From assembly GCA_031367325.1 (NCBI GenBank), contig JANLPQ010000027.1, positions 1-64,000 on the forward strand: a DNA stretch of 64,000 nt. The letters are read 5' to 3'. The DNA comes from JAAFIP01 sp031367325. Lineage in GTDB: Bacteria > Pseudomonadota > Gammaproteobacteria > Burkholderiales > Burkholderiaceae_C. Position 1 is the stretch's first letter. Each line of letters begins with the position of its first letter. Positions 40,689 to 49,458 of this stretch are shown piece after piece. Made by a program: the position numbers and the translations under genes. The notes below the pieces were generated by a model. It had not been told where the DNA came from. It saw only the letters and a program-made list of their open reading frames with translations, and ran no database searches.

Positions 40689-42656
40689 CTACGCCTCAAG
40701 CGTTTCGCCCAGAGTCATCCATTCTTCTTCAGCCTGCGCTAGCTGGGCATCGACCAGCTTTAGCCGTTTGGCGGCTGCGGCCAGGTCTGCGGGTGGCAGC
40801 GCTTGCGACAGCTGCGTGTGCAAGCTAGTTTGCTCGGCCTGCAGCTGGGCTACTTGGGCTTCTACTGCCAGCAGTTTTTTCTTCAAATTCTGGCCAGCGG
40901 CTTTAGACAAGGCGGGGCTGGTTGCAGCAGACGCGTGTGGCACAGGCGCGGCAATGATTGGAGCGGCAACGGGTTCTACTTTCACGGCACGCTCAGTTTT
41001 GGCTGCTTCGCGTAGGCGTTTGGACTCGTCTAGCAAATAGCGCTGGTAGTCGTCCAAGTCGCCGTCAAACGGTGCCACTACGCCATGGCCTACTAGCCAA
41101 AACTCGTCACACACGGCGCGCAGCAAGGCGCGGTCGTGGCTGACCAGCATGACCGTGCCTTCAAACTCGTTAAGCGCCATGGACAGCGCCTCGCGGGTAG
41201 TTAGGTCTAGGTGGTTGGTAGGCTCGTCCAGCAGCAGCAGGTTAGGGCGCTGCCACACCATCATGCACAGCACCAGGCGGGCTTTTTCGCCGCCGCTCAT
41301 GCTGCCCACGGCCTGCTTGACCATGTCGCCGCCAAAGTTAAACGCGCCTAAAAATCCGCGTAAGTCTTGCTCTTTGCCCGACTCGCCTGCAAAGCCTGCC
41401 GCAGCATGCTCTTTGGCCAGCCGGATCATGTGCTCTAGCGGTGTGTCTTGTGCTCTTAAAACGTCTAATTCTTGCTGCGCGAAGTAGCCAATGCGCAGGC
41501 CTTTGCCCTCAGTCACCGTGCCCGACAATATGCCCAAGTCGCGAGCGATGGTTTTGACCACGGTGGATTTACCTTGCCCGTTGGCACCCAAAATACCAAT
41601 GCGCTGGCCAGCCAGCACCGATTTGCTTACGCCGCTGACAATGGTTTTAATGCCTTCGTCAGTGTGGTAGCCAAAGCTGGCGTCACTGATGGCGAGCATG
41701 GGGTTGGGCAAGTTAGCGGGTTCTTTAAATTCAAAGGTAAAGTCAGCATCGGCCAGCATGGGCGCTACTTTTTCCATGCGCTCCAGCGCTTTCACGCGGC
41801 TTTGCGCTTGCTTGGCCTTGCTGGCCTTGGCCTTGAAGCGGTCGATAAATTTTTGCAAATGCGCAATCTTGTCTTGCTGCTTGTTAAAGGCCGACTGCTG
41901 CAAAATCATTTGCTGCGATTTGAGTTCTTCAAACGCGCTGTAGTTGCCGCCGTAGCGGTTGAGTTGCGCGTTTTCAATGTGTACGGTAGTCGACGTGACA
42001 GCATCTAAAAACTCGCGATCGTGGCTAATGACGATCATCGTGCCTTCGTAGCGCTTAAGCCAGGCTTCTAGCCACACCAGTGCATCCAAGTCTAAGTGGT
42101 TGGTCGGCTCATCTAGCAGCAGCAGGTCGCTGGGGCACATGAGCGCGCGGGCCAGTTGCAGGCGCATGCGCCAGCCGCCCGAGAAGCTGTTAACCGGCTG
42201 TTCTAACTCGTGGGTTTGAAAGCCTAGGCCCAAGATAAGGGCTTGCGCACGCGGCACGGCGTCGTGGTCGCCTGCATCGGCCAAGTCCGTGTACGCATGG
42301 GCAATGTCCATGCCAGCGTCCATGTCGTCGGGGTCTAGTGCGTGGGCTTCTTCGGCTTTTACCAGCACCTCGCGCAGCTCGGCCAGGCGTGTGTCACCGC
42401 GCAACACGTAGTCGGTGGCGGTCTCATCGGTTTCGGGCATGTTCTGCTCTACCTGCGACATGCGCCACTGCGTGGGCACGTAGTAGTCGCCACCGTCTTC
42501 ATGCAAAGTACCGTTCAGCAAGCCAAACAGGGTCGACTTGCCCGCGCCGTTGCGGCCAATTAGCCCCAGCTTTTCACCGGGGTTAATGGTCAAGTTAGCG
42601 CCGCCCAGCAGCACTTTGGCGCTGCGGCGCAGGGTAATGTTTTTAAGAGTGATCAT
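40689..42656 (-). CDS. ABC-F family ATPase (YheS/Uup-like)
   Basis: Soluble protein of 655 residues with two ABC ATPase domains and no membrane segments, of the group that acts on ribosomes to resolve stalled or difficult translation. Walker A motifs are GRNGAGKST near residue 35 and GANGQGKST near 345. The signatures are FSGGWRMR and MSGGEKAR, and both Walker B segments read LLLLDEPTNHLD. The charged interdomain linker (KQQDKIAHLQKFIDRFKAKASKAKQAQSR) is the ABC-F signature. A coiled-coil C-terminal domain follows an Ala/Pro linker. ATG 42656 starts MITLKNITLRR; an ATG at 42680 adds eight residues. Confidence 0.93.
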   Translation of the reverse strand: MITLKNITLRRSAKVLLGGANLTINPGEKLGLIGRNGAGKSTLFGLLNGTLHEDGGDYYVPTQWRMSQVEQNMPETDETATDYVLRGDTRLAELREVLVKAEEAHALDPDDMDAGMDIAHAYTDLADAGDHDAVPRAQALILGLGFQTHELEQPVNSFSGGWRMRLQLARALMCPSDLLLLDEPTNHLDLDALVWLEAWLKRYEGTMIVISHDREFLDAVTSTTVHIENAQLNRYGGNYSAFEELKSQQMILQQSAFNKQQDKIAHLQKFIDRFKAKASKAKQAQSRVKALERMEKVAPMLADADFTFEFKEPANLPNPMLAISDASFGYHTDEGIKTIVSGVSKSVLAGQRIGILGANGQGKSTVVKTIARDLGILSGTVTEGKGLRIGYFAQQELDVLRAQDTPLEHMIRLAKEHAAAGFAGESGKEQDLRGFLGAFNFGGDMVKQAVGSMSGGEKARLVLCMMVWQRPNLLLLDEPTNHLDLTTREALSMALNEFEGTVMLVSHDRALLRAVCDEFWLVGHGVVAPFDGDLDDYQRYLLDESKRLREAAKTERAVKVEPVAAPIIAAPVPHASAATSPALSKAAGQNLKKKLLAVEAQVAQLQAEQTSLHTQLSQALPPADLAAAAKRLKLVDAQLAQAEEEWMTLGETLEA

Positions 42657-42782
42657 GGCGGGCCAGACAGCGCCGTGCACTGAATAAGCGAAAACCCTAA
42701 TTATCCCTTGTTTACGGCTTGATTTTGCCGCTTACTTTGGATTAACGTGCCTAGTTTGTACTAGGTCGCGATTGCCTAGCTG

Positions 42783-44372
42783 CTAGCGAGGTATTACTTT
42801 AATCACATCAGAAAACATCATGATGTCTGCACCATCGCCTGAGCCCAACACAAACCACCCCACCAGGCAGGCCAGTAATAGCAGCGCCAAAACAATACTG
42901 CCCATTACCCAGCCCGTGCGGCCGGATTTGACGTTTTGCCCAAGCTGGCCCTTTGGCAAGCCAGATTTAATCACCATGGGCTCACGCATTTTGTTTTGTA
43001 ATGCGACCAAAGCTAGACCGGTAGGTGTAAGCGGTGGTGGATCGTCCTGTGCGTCAAAACTGGCAAATGTTACGGGCTTGGCATCTTTACCTGCTGGAGC
43101 GTCAAACATCGACGTTCGTGTGGGCTCGTCGGACACATCCCGGCTAAGGACCTGAGTAGCTTGCGTACTGCGTGCGGCCTGCTGCCCGGCATGGGCTTTT
43201 TTCACGTACGCTTGTACGGCAGGCGGAATGCTGGCATCGCTCAGTCTTTTTAACTGTCGCTTAGACAGCTCGGCGTACACGCCGTTAGGAAAGCGGCTTA
43301 AAAAGCCTTCTAAATCGCTCGGCTCGGTGCTGTCTTTCACGTCTTTCCAGTACACCAGCTCTTGCTCTTGCGCTACAGGGCTAGTAGCAGTACCAAAATG
43401 AGCGCTAGGCACGGCGCCGGGCGGTACGGATTGCTGGCCCAAGCTTGATAAAGGGGCACTTTTAGCGTCAGAGCTGCCAAAGTTCGAGTTAAAGCTGCTA
43501 GACCGTGCGCTGGGCGTAATGGTGGGGTCCGCTTGGCGTGCGGCGGTGCGCAACGCAAACGCAAAATCATGTGCAGTTTGGTAACGCTGGTTTTTGTCTT
43601 TAGCCATCGCTTTTGCGATTACGGCATCTAGCTCCAGCGGTAGCTCTGGGTTGATGCTGCTGGGCGGTGGCGGATTTAAATTAGTGATTTGATTGACGAT
43701 AGCAAAGTAGCTGTCGCCGTCAAACGGCCGGCAATCGGTGAGCAGCTGGTACAGCACAATACCGGCGGCAAACATGTCAGATCTTGAATCGACCGGGCGG
43801 CCTTCAATTTGCTCGGGCGCCATGTACTTAAGCGTGCCCACCACACCGCCCTGAGTACGCGTAGCCTCGCCTGAGTCTTGTATGCGTGCTACGCCAAAGT
43901 CAGCCAGCTTGACGCGGCCATTGGGTTCAATCAACAAGTTAGCGGGCTTGATGTCACGGTGGATAATTTTGTGCTCGTGCGCATACTCTAGCGCCGCCAG
44001 CAGGTCGCACATGATGCTGACCGACTCATGCAGTGCGTAGCGGTGGCCGCTGTCCAGGTAGTGTTTTAAGTCTTGTCCTTGTACATACTCCATCACCAAA
44101 TATGCAATGTTGTCGTAACGGTCGCAGTCGTACACGCTAACAATATTGGGGTGCTGCAGGCGCGCAGCAGAATACGCCTCGGTGCGAAAGCGTGCCTCAT
44201 ATTCGGCGGCATCGGCGCGCGACAAGTTGCCCACGCGCACGGTTTTAATGGCAACTTTGCGTTTTAGGTTCGGGTCAGTGGCCTCGTACACCACGCCCAT
44301 GGCCCCTGCGCCCAGCACACGCACAATATCGTAGCGACCTAGCTTGGTAGTTTCTGGCGCGATGTCAGGCAT
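42783..44372 (-). CDS. Membrane-anchored Ser/Thr protein kinase 1
   Basis: 529-residue eukaryotic-type kinase. The kinase domain covers about residues 10-270: glycine loop GAGAMGVVYEA, VAIKT Lys, catalytic HRDIKPANLL, DFGVARI and MAPEQIEG. After it comes an unstructured linker and a motif YWKDVKDSTEPSDLEGFLSRFP followed by GVYAELSKRQLKRL, which is shared with the second kinase. A single transmembrane helix (IVLALLLLACLVGWFV) near the C-terminus leaves a very short external tail. ATG 44372 is chosen because the kinase domain follows directly; ATG 44405 adds 11 residues. Substrate unknown. Confidence 0.92.
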   Translation of the reverse strand: MPDIAPETTKLGRYDIVRVLGAGAMGVVYEATDPNLKRKVAIKTVRVGNLSRADAAEYEARFRTEAYSAARLQHPNIVSVYDCDRYDNIAYLVMEYVQGQDLKHYLDSGHRYALHESVSIMCDLLAALEYAHEHKIIHRDIKPANLLIEPNGRVKLADFGVARIQDSGEATRTQGGVVGTLKYMAPEQIEGRPVDSRSDMFAAGIVLYQLLTDCRPFDGDSYFAIVNQITNLNPPPPSSINPELPLELDAVIAKAMAKDKNQRYQTAHDFAFALRTAARQADPTITPSARSSSFNSNFGSSDAKSAPLSSLGQQSVPPGAVPSAHFGTATSPVAQEQELVYWKDVKDSTEPSDLEGFLSRFPNGVYAELSKRQLKRLSDASIPPAVQAYVKKAHAGQQAARSTQATQVLSRDVSDEPTRTSMFDAPAGKDAKPVTFASFDAQDDPPPLTPTGLALVALQNKMREPMVIKSGLPKGQLGQNVKSGRTGWVMGSIVLALLLLACLVGWFVLGSGDGADIMMFSDVIKVIPR

Positions 44373-44544
44373 GGTTGAGGGTGCTTTCCTGCAAATTGTA
44401 TGCATTGGAGTGTAACTCTCAGAAAATTATACCCAAGTGACGCACTTTCTGGCGTGGCACGCTGTCAACGTGCTCTTTACAAGTTAGGTGATGGGTCACT
44501 GCATCACTGTGGCGCAAGCTGACACCATTCAGCGCAAACGTTTT

Positions 44545-46446
44545 TTATCGGCTAGATCTTTGCTTTTCTTGCCGATCGCGCTGTTCTACGCAATAAGGGT
44601 GGCTTTGAAATACAGTCTTTGCACATTGTTCAAACACGCAACTGCTAAGCGAGAAAAATGATTTACCTGCACAAGCTGCTTCCGGGCCGGCGGCCACGCT
44701 AGGCAGCGCAGCATTTACGGTGCTGCTAGATTGTCTAGCATCTACCGCTGTGGGGTAGCTGGTGTTGCCGACATGTGCCGCACTGGACGATGCCTGCTTC
44801 TGCGCTGCGTCACGCTGGGTTTGCAGGCGCACTGCTGCTGCACGCGAGGCAGCCAAACGCGCAGAAGATGCTTCAGCGGCAGCCGATGATGCCGTTAAAT
44901 TGGTATCACTTCGGTTGACAACACTGGGTACGGGCAATGCAGCAGTGGTAGACGTTTTAATAGCGGCTAGGGTAGGGGTTAGCTCTAGAGCTGGTGCCCG
45001 TACAGGCATTGCAGCTGGCGCATCAGTGGTTTTTGTTGCGGACGTAGTGGCAGTGGTAGATGCGGTTGCAGTCGCTATTGGCAACAGGCCTGCTTGTGCA
45101 GGAGTTTCGGTAATGACGCTGCTTGTCTGGTGACGCGCCCCTACCCAAAGCAAGCCACCGCATACAATCAGCGCTGCCAAGCCTGACAAAACTGCCCATT
45201 TTTTTTGCCGAGAAGTGCTAGTTGATACTATGGGAGTAGTGCTGCGTACCGTCAGGAGAGTATCGTCAGCTATCTCCACCATGTCTAGTGTTGCAGCAGA
45301 GGCAACTATTGTTTTGTCATAAAGTGCTTGGCCTTGACTGGCACTTGTGTCGGCCATTTTTTTCAAGCGCCGTTTAGCTAAATCAGAATACACACCCTCT
45401 GGAAAGCGCTTTAAAAAGCCTTCTAGGTCTTGCGCATCGGCAATGTCTTTTATGTCTTTCCAGTAGACCAGTTCCAGTTCTTGCGTCACGGTGCTGCTGG
45501 TATTGCTAAGGCTGTTAGACGTTGAACCACTGTTTTCAAGTGCACTTGCGCTGTGCGCTTGAAAAACTTTGTACGGGTTGGCAAGAGGCGTGATGGTGGG
45601 GTCGGCACGGCACGCTGCCGTTTGTAGTGCCTGGGCAAAGCCTTGCGCTGTTGCAAACCTATGGGTTTTGTCCTTGGCCAGCGCTTGGGCCACCACGGCG
45701 TCCAGAGCGGGCGGCAGCATGGGGTTTATGCTGCTAGGGGCAGGCGGGTCTTGGGCGGTTATTTGATTAACGATAGAAAAATAGCTATCTCCATCAAACG
45801 GCCGGCGGTCGGTCAGCAGCTGGTACAGCACGATGCCGGCTGAGAACATATCAGATGTGGCGTCTACAAAACGACCTTCTATCTGCTCGGGCGCCATGTA
45901 CTTGAGCGTGCCCACCACGCCGCCTTGTGTGCGGGTGGCCTCGCCAGAATCTTGTATGCGGGCTACGCCAAAGTCGGTTAGTTTTAGCCGTCCGTCTGCC
46001 TCAATCAGCATGTTGGCTGGCTTAATATCGCGGTGAATAATTTTGTGATCATGGGCGTAACCCAGCGCTGACAACAGGTCACACATCATCCGCACCGACT
46101 GCTGCAGTGTGTAGCATTGCCCCATATCCAGGTGGTGCTTTAAATCTTGGCCTTTGACAAACTCCATCACCAAAAACGGCGTGTCGCCATCGCGGTCAGA
46201 GTCGTAGACGCTAACGATATTGGGGTGCTGCAAGCGAGCTGCAGAATGTGCCTCAGTGCGAAAGCGCAGCTCGTACTCGGCGGCCTCGTCCTTGGACAAG
46301 CTGTCTACCCGCACAGTTTTGATGGCGACCTTGCGATTAAGGTTAGGGTCACGCGCCTCGTACACCACGCCCATCGCACCTTTGCCCAGCACACGGGTAA
46401 TGTCGTATCGACCTAATTTTTTAGCAGTGATGGCGCTGTCTTGCAT
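44545..46446 (-). CDS. Membrane-anchored Ser/Thr protein kinase 2 with Cys-rich external tail
   Basis: 633-residue paralogue of the kinase at 42783, lying just upstream on the same strand. The kinase domain (GKGAMGVVYEA, VAIKT, HRDIKPANMLI, DFGVARI, MAPEQIEG) is very similar to kinase 1. The shared motif reads YWKDIKDIADAQDLEGFLKRFP then GVYSDLAKRRLKKM. After one transmembrane helix (WAVLSGLAALIVCGGLLWV, about residue 415) comes a roughly 190-residue external part: a low-complexity Thr/Ala/Ser stretch and a C-terminal segment with five Cys (CAGKSFFSLSSCVFEQCA, then HPYC). This tail differs entirely from kinase 1, so the pair probably share intracellular targets but sense different signals. 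Confidence 0.92.
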   Translation of the reverse strand: MQDSAITAKKLGRYDITRVLGKGAMGVVYEARDPNLNRKVAIKTVRVDSLSKDEAAEYELRFRTEAHSAARLQHPNIVSVYDSDRDGDTPFLVMEFVKGQDLKHHLDMGQCYTLQQSVRMMCDLLSALGYAHDHKIIHRDIKPANMLIEADGRLKLTDFGVARIQDSGEATRTQGGVVGTLKYMAPEQIEGRFVDATSDMFSAGIVLYQLLTDRRPFDGDSYFSIVNQITAQDPPAPSSINPMLPPALDAVVAQALAKDKTHRFATAQGFAQALQTAACRADPTITPLANPYKVFQAHSASALENSGSTSNSLSNTSSTVTQELELVYWKDIKDIADAQDLEGFLKRFPEGVYSDLAKRRLKKMADTSASQGQALYDKTIVASAATLDMVEIADDTLLTVRSTTPIVSTSTSRQKKWAVLSGLAALIVCGGLLWVGARHQTSSVITETPAQAGLLPIATATASTTATTSATKTTDAPAAMPVRAPALELTPTLAAIKTSTTAALPVPSVVNRSDTNLTASSAAAEASSARLAASRAAAVRLQTQRDAAQKQASSSAAHVGNTSYPTAVDARQSSSTVNAALPSVAAGPEAACAGKSFFSLSSCVFEQCAKTVFQSHPYCVEQRDRQEKQRSSR

Positions 46447-46583
46447 GCGGATTGGAAATTCGGTAAAAATGCGCCTGTCGCTTTGTGACTAAAAGCAACG
46501 TATTTTACATTTCGACTAGTCTGTATGTATTGGTAGATTGAGCTAGACGTGTGCTTTATCACGCTGTGTCGATAGCACATAAT

Positions 46584-47453
46584 TTAAGCACTGCGCACTA
46601 TAGCTTCGCGTGTTACTAAAAGTACTACATCTTCACCGCCAGAAGTGTCTAGCCACATGACCTCTAGGTCAGGAAAGGCGCGTTCAAAATGCTCGCGCTC
46701 GTTGCCAATCTCTAGCACCAGCACACCCTGCGCACTTAGCTTAGCTGGCAGCGCGCGCAGCAGGGGACGAACAAAGTCCATGCCATCTGCACCCCCGGCC
46801 AGCGCTATCTGCGGCTCGGCCAGGTATTCTGCAGGTAGGGCGGCCATGCTGCTACTGTTGACATACGGCGGGTTGCACAGCACCAAGTCGTAAGGCCCCG
46901 CGCACTGGGCCAAACCGTCTGACGTGATAGTGGAAATGCGCTGCGCCAAACCATGTTTGTCAATGTTAATACTTGCTACCGTCAGTGCGTCAGTACTGAT
47001 GTCGGCTGCGTCTACTGTCACGTCGGGGTAGGTCATGGCTGCCAGCACGGCCAAGCTACCGTTACCAGTACACAGATCTAATACTTTCAGCGTGTTGTCA
47101 CCCAGCCACGGGTCAATGCTGCCGTCGGCCAATAGCTCAGCAATAAAGCTGCGCGGCACGATAGCCCGCTCGTCTACATAAAACGGCACACCTTGCAACC
47201 ACGCCTCTTGCGTCAGGTACGCAGCAGGCTTGCGGGTATCTATGCGTGCTCTTAAAATAATAGCTGCTTGAGCAGCATCTACGGCTTCAACGGCATTATT
47301 TGCCACTGAATCTAGGTCATCTAGCGGGTACTTTAGTGTCCACAGCACTAGCCAGGCGGCCTCGTCAAAAGCATTGGTGGTGCCATGGCCGTAGCCTACG
47401 CCTGCGGCCTCTAGCTGCCGGGCGCTTTGTTCAATCAATTCAATCACAGTCAT
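46584..47453 (-). CDS. prmB: Ribosomal protein L3 N5-glutamine methyltransferase
   Basis: SAM-dependent enzyme of 289 residues that methylates a Gln of ribosomal protein L3. SAM site: VLDLCTGNGSLAVLAA near residue 134; catalytic NPPYVN near 190. The N-terminal helical domain and the PAEYLAEPQIALAGGADGMDF segment match PrmB rather than PrmC. Residues about 56-70 (EAVDAAQAAIILRARI) are encoded by a copy of the dispersed repeat at 47260-47275 that keeps the frame open. Confidence 0.93.
   Translation of the reverse strand: MTVIELIEQSARQLEAAGVGYGHGTTNAFDEAAWLVLWTLKYPLDDLDSVANNAVEAVDAAQAAIILRARIDTRKPAAYLTQEAWLQGVPFYVDERAIVPRSFIAELLADGSIDPWLGDNTLKVLDLCTGNGSLAVLAAMTYPDVTVDAADISTDALTVASINIDKHGLAQRISTITSDGLAQCAGPYDLVLCNPPYVNSSSMAALPAEYLAEPQIALAGGADGMDFVRPLLRALPAKLSAQGVLVLEIGNEREHFERAFPDLEVMWLDTSGGEDVVLLVTREAIVRSA
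47260..47275 (+). repeat. Dispersed repeat core inside prmB
   Basis: ATAGCTGCTTGAGCAG, identical to the intergenic core, followed by CATCTACGGCTTCAACGGC, a diverged extension. It lies within the N-terminal coding part of prmB (minus strand) and is translated as DAAQAAI. Confidence 0.88.
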
Positions 47454-47553
47454 ATCTTGATTGTAAGGATTGAAAATTTACAAAACTTCGCGGCTTTAGC
47501 TGACTCCAAAACGTCTCTGTTTATGACAAGATCATGTTGAAAGGACTCAAACC

Positions 47554-48399
47554 ATGCAACACGAAGTGACTGATGACATAACTAGTGAACTAACCGATGA
47601 AGGGCTGGTAGACATAACCCCCGCAATGGTGCTGCAGCATTACGACAGCGCCCAGCTGTGGCCCGCTATGTCTCAAATCGACGTAGCCAGCGCCTACCAA
47701 TGCGCATTAGCCGTGCGGGCATTGCGCGTAGCGCGCGGCGAGGTGCCGCGTGGCTACAAAATAGGTTTTACCAACCGCAGCATTTGGCCCCGCTACAACG
47801 TGCACGCGCCCATCTGGGGCACGGTGTACGACACTACTTTAAGTTTTTGTGACGAGCTAGGCACTATGCATCTAGAAGGCATGAGCCAGCCGCGCATTGA
47901 ACCCGAAGTAGTGTTTGCCCTGCGCGCCACACCGCCCCAAGGCGCTAGTTTGTTTGACCTGTTTAACTGCCTTGACTGGGTGGCTCCTGGCTTTGAAATA
48001 GTGCAGTCCCACCACATCGACTGGAAGTTTGCCGCAGCCGACGCTGTGGCCGATGGCAGCTTGCATGCGCGCTTGCTAGTAGGCGCCAAGGTGCCCGTAC
48101 GCGGTGTGGCCGCCACCGCGCTAGCACTGTGCGCAGCACTGGCCACTACCAGCGTACGCCTAAGCCAAGATGCCAAGGTGATCGATAGTGGGGCAGGCGC
48201 CGCTGTACTAGACGACCCACTGCAAGCGTTGCTGCATTTTGTGCGCGAGATTCAGCTTTGCCCGGGTGCTCCCAGCTTGCAAGCGGGTGATGTGATTACC
48301 ACTGGCACCTTGACTGATGCTTGGCCAGTGAAAGCCGGGCAAACTTGGGCCGCAGACTTTGACACTGTGCTGCCCAGGATAGAGGTGGCGTTTAGCTAA
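47554..48399 (+). CDS. 2-keto-4-pentenoate hydratase/fumarylacetoacetase-family protein
   Basis: 281-residue enzyme of the MhpD-type hydratase group, which adds water to, or isomerises, unsaturated keto acids using a divalent metal. Family marks are GYKIGFTNRSIWP, PRIEPEVVFAL with the metal-binding Glu residues, PGFEIVQSHHIDWKF and DVITTGTLTDAWPV near the C-terminus. ATG 47554 has AAAGGA at normal spacing. It lies 94 bases before the GntR regulator gene in the same direction, so a link to the sugar-acid pathway downstream is possible but not shown. Confidence 0.82.
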   Translation: MQHEVTDDITSELTDEGLVDITPAMVLQHYDSAQLWPAMSQIDVASAYQCALAVRALRVARGEVPRGYKIGFTNRSIWPRYNVHAPIWGTVYDTTLSFCDELGTMHLEGMSQPRIEPEVVFALRATPPQGASLFDLFNCLDWVAPGFEIVQSHHIDWKFAAADAVADGSLHARLLVGAKVPVRGVAATALALCAALATTSVRLSQDAKVIDSGAGAAVLDDPLQALLHFVREIQLCPGAPSLQAGDVITTGTLTDAWPVKAGQTWAADFDTVLPRIEVAFS

Positions 48400-48458
48400 A
48401 GTGCTCGCTTCGCACGGATATTTTCATTAAGCTCAAACTGATTTAAAATAAATCAAAG

Positions 48459-48470
48459 CTGTAGGACAAG
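48459..48470 (-). promoter_or_regulatory. Candidate GntR operator upstream of the regulator gene
   Basis: CTGTAGGACAAG, whose reverse complement CTTGTCCTACAG shares TGTCCTACAG with the site at 49387-49399. It lies 24 bases before the start of the GntR/FadR-type gene, so autoregulation is plausible. Confidence 0.6.
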
Positions 48471-48493
48471 CTGCAGCTATTAATAGGCAGAAA

Positions 48494-49195
48494 ATGACGA
48501 TTACTAAAAACGCAAGTGGTCTCAATGACATGGTGTCGCATGTGATGCGTCGCATTCATGATGGAAAGCTGCGCCCTGCCGATCAGATGCCAAGCGAAAA
48601 CGAGTTTGCCAAGGAGTTTAATGTTGCGCGAGGCTCTGTAAGGGAGGCCTTTAAGGCACTGGAAGCCTTGGGAATTTTAGAAACTGCGGTTGGCAAGCGC
48701 GCCAGAGTCGGGCGTCTGAATGGCGAAGTAATGGCAATACTTGTGAACAACGCTGTAGAAACCATGCAGGTCAGCGTTCAGCAGACGCTGGATCTTCGCC
48801 GCACTTTGGAAATGCGTACAGCAAGGATAGCCGCCCTGAGGCGAAGCGATCAGAGCCTGATCAAAATTGCAGACGCGGCTAAACGCATGCGAATTGCCCG
48901 TGGTGACCTCGTAAATCAGACCGCTGCAGACATAGATTTTCACGTTGCCATTGCTGAGGCAACTGGAAATCCTTTGTACACAATGTTGATTGAATCTTTT
49001 CAGCTGGTTATGCAGAAAACCTGCCCAATTGGCTGGAACAGCCGACCGAACGAATTAATGCGTGATTCGATTTTCAACATGCATGACGCTATTGTTGATG
49101 CGATCCGAAAGCAAGATGCCAACGCCGCCGAGCTGGCTATGGCATTGCATTTCGACAACACAGTTCAATCGCTCATCTCAGCTGGCGTAGCCTGA
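48494..49195 (+). CDS. GntR/FadR-family transcription regulator of the sugar cluster
   Basis: 233-residue DNA-binding repressor. The N-terminal winged helix reads LRPADQMPSENEFAKEFNVARGSVREAFKALEALGILE. The C-terminal helical FCD domain includes RRTLEMRTARIAALR, DIDFHVAIAEATGNPLY and HDAIVDAIRKQDANAAELAMALHFDN, with conserved Asp and His residues that bind metal and ligand. It is the first gene of the carbohydrate region and is followed by a hairpin. Two TGTCCTACAG motifs flank the gene and are its likely operators. The ligand is expected to be a pathway intermediate such as a sugar acid. Confidence 0.92.
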   Translation: MTITKNASGLNDMVSHVMRRIHDGKLRPADQMPSENEFAKEFNVARGSVREAFKALEALGILETAVGKRARVGRLNGEVMAILVNNAVETMQVSVQQTLDLRRTLEMRTARIAALRRSDQSLIKIADAAKRMRIARGDLVNQTAADIDFHVAIAEATGNPLYTMLIESFQLVMQKTCPIGWNSRPNELMRDSIFNMHDAIVDAIRKQDANAAELAMALHFDNTVQSLISAGVA

Positions 49196-49205
49196 CAGCC
49201 ATCCA

Positions 49206-49226
49206 CTGATTAGCAGCGCTAATCAG
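49206..49226. terminator. Perfect hairpin after the GntR gene
   Basis: CTGATTAGC and GCTAATCAG around an AGC loop, eleven bases after the stop codon. The following bases are not a clean T-run, so it is a weak terminator or an RNA-stabilising hairpin. Confidence 0.55.
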
Positions 49227-49358
49227 CCTAACGACTTTATCTAATTACGTTTTTCATTCCGCTTACTGGGATGGGTGCATAGCTGCGCTTGCTGTGGATA
49301 CACCTCAACGATAAACAGCATAGTTAAACAAGTAAAAAGTCCAAATTCTCAAAATTAC

Positions 49359-49386
49359 TTGCTTAATTCATATTATTAAGTACAAT
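49359..49386 (+). promoter_or_regulatory. Sigma-70-type promoter of the sugar operon
   Basis: TTGCTT (49359-49364), 16-base spacer, TACAAT (49381-49386), in an A+T-rich stretch 73 bases before the dehydratase start. The adjoining operator-like palindrome supports its use. Confidence 0.65.
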
Positions 49387-49399
49387 CCTGTCCTACAGG
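49387..49399. promoter_or_regulatory. Candidate GntR operator downstream of the -10 element
   Basis: Perfect palindrome CCTGT-CCT-ACAGG directly after the -10 element, where a bound repressor would block transcription start. The core TGTCCTACAG also occurs, reversed, upstream of the regulator gene. TGT-N3-ACA symmetry is typical of FadR-subfamily operators. Confidence 0.68.
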
Positions 49400-49458
49400 T
49401 TAAGCTGTATATTTCAATAATCGCATAAACGCTTCAAAATAATGTACTGGGAGGTACG

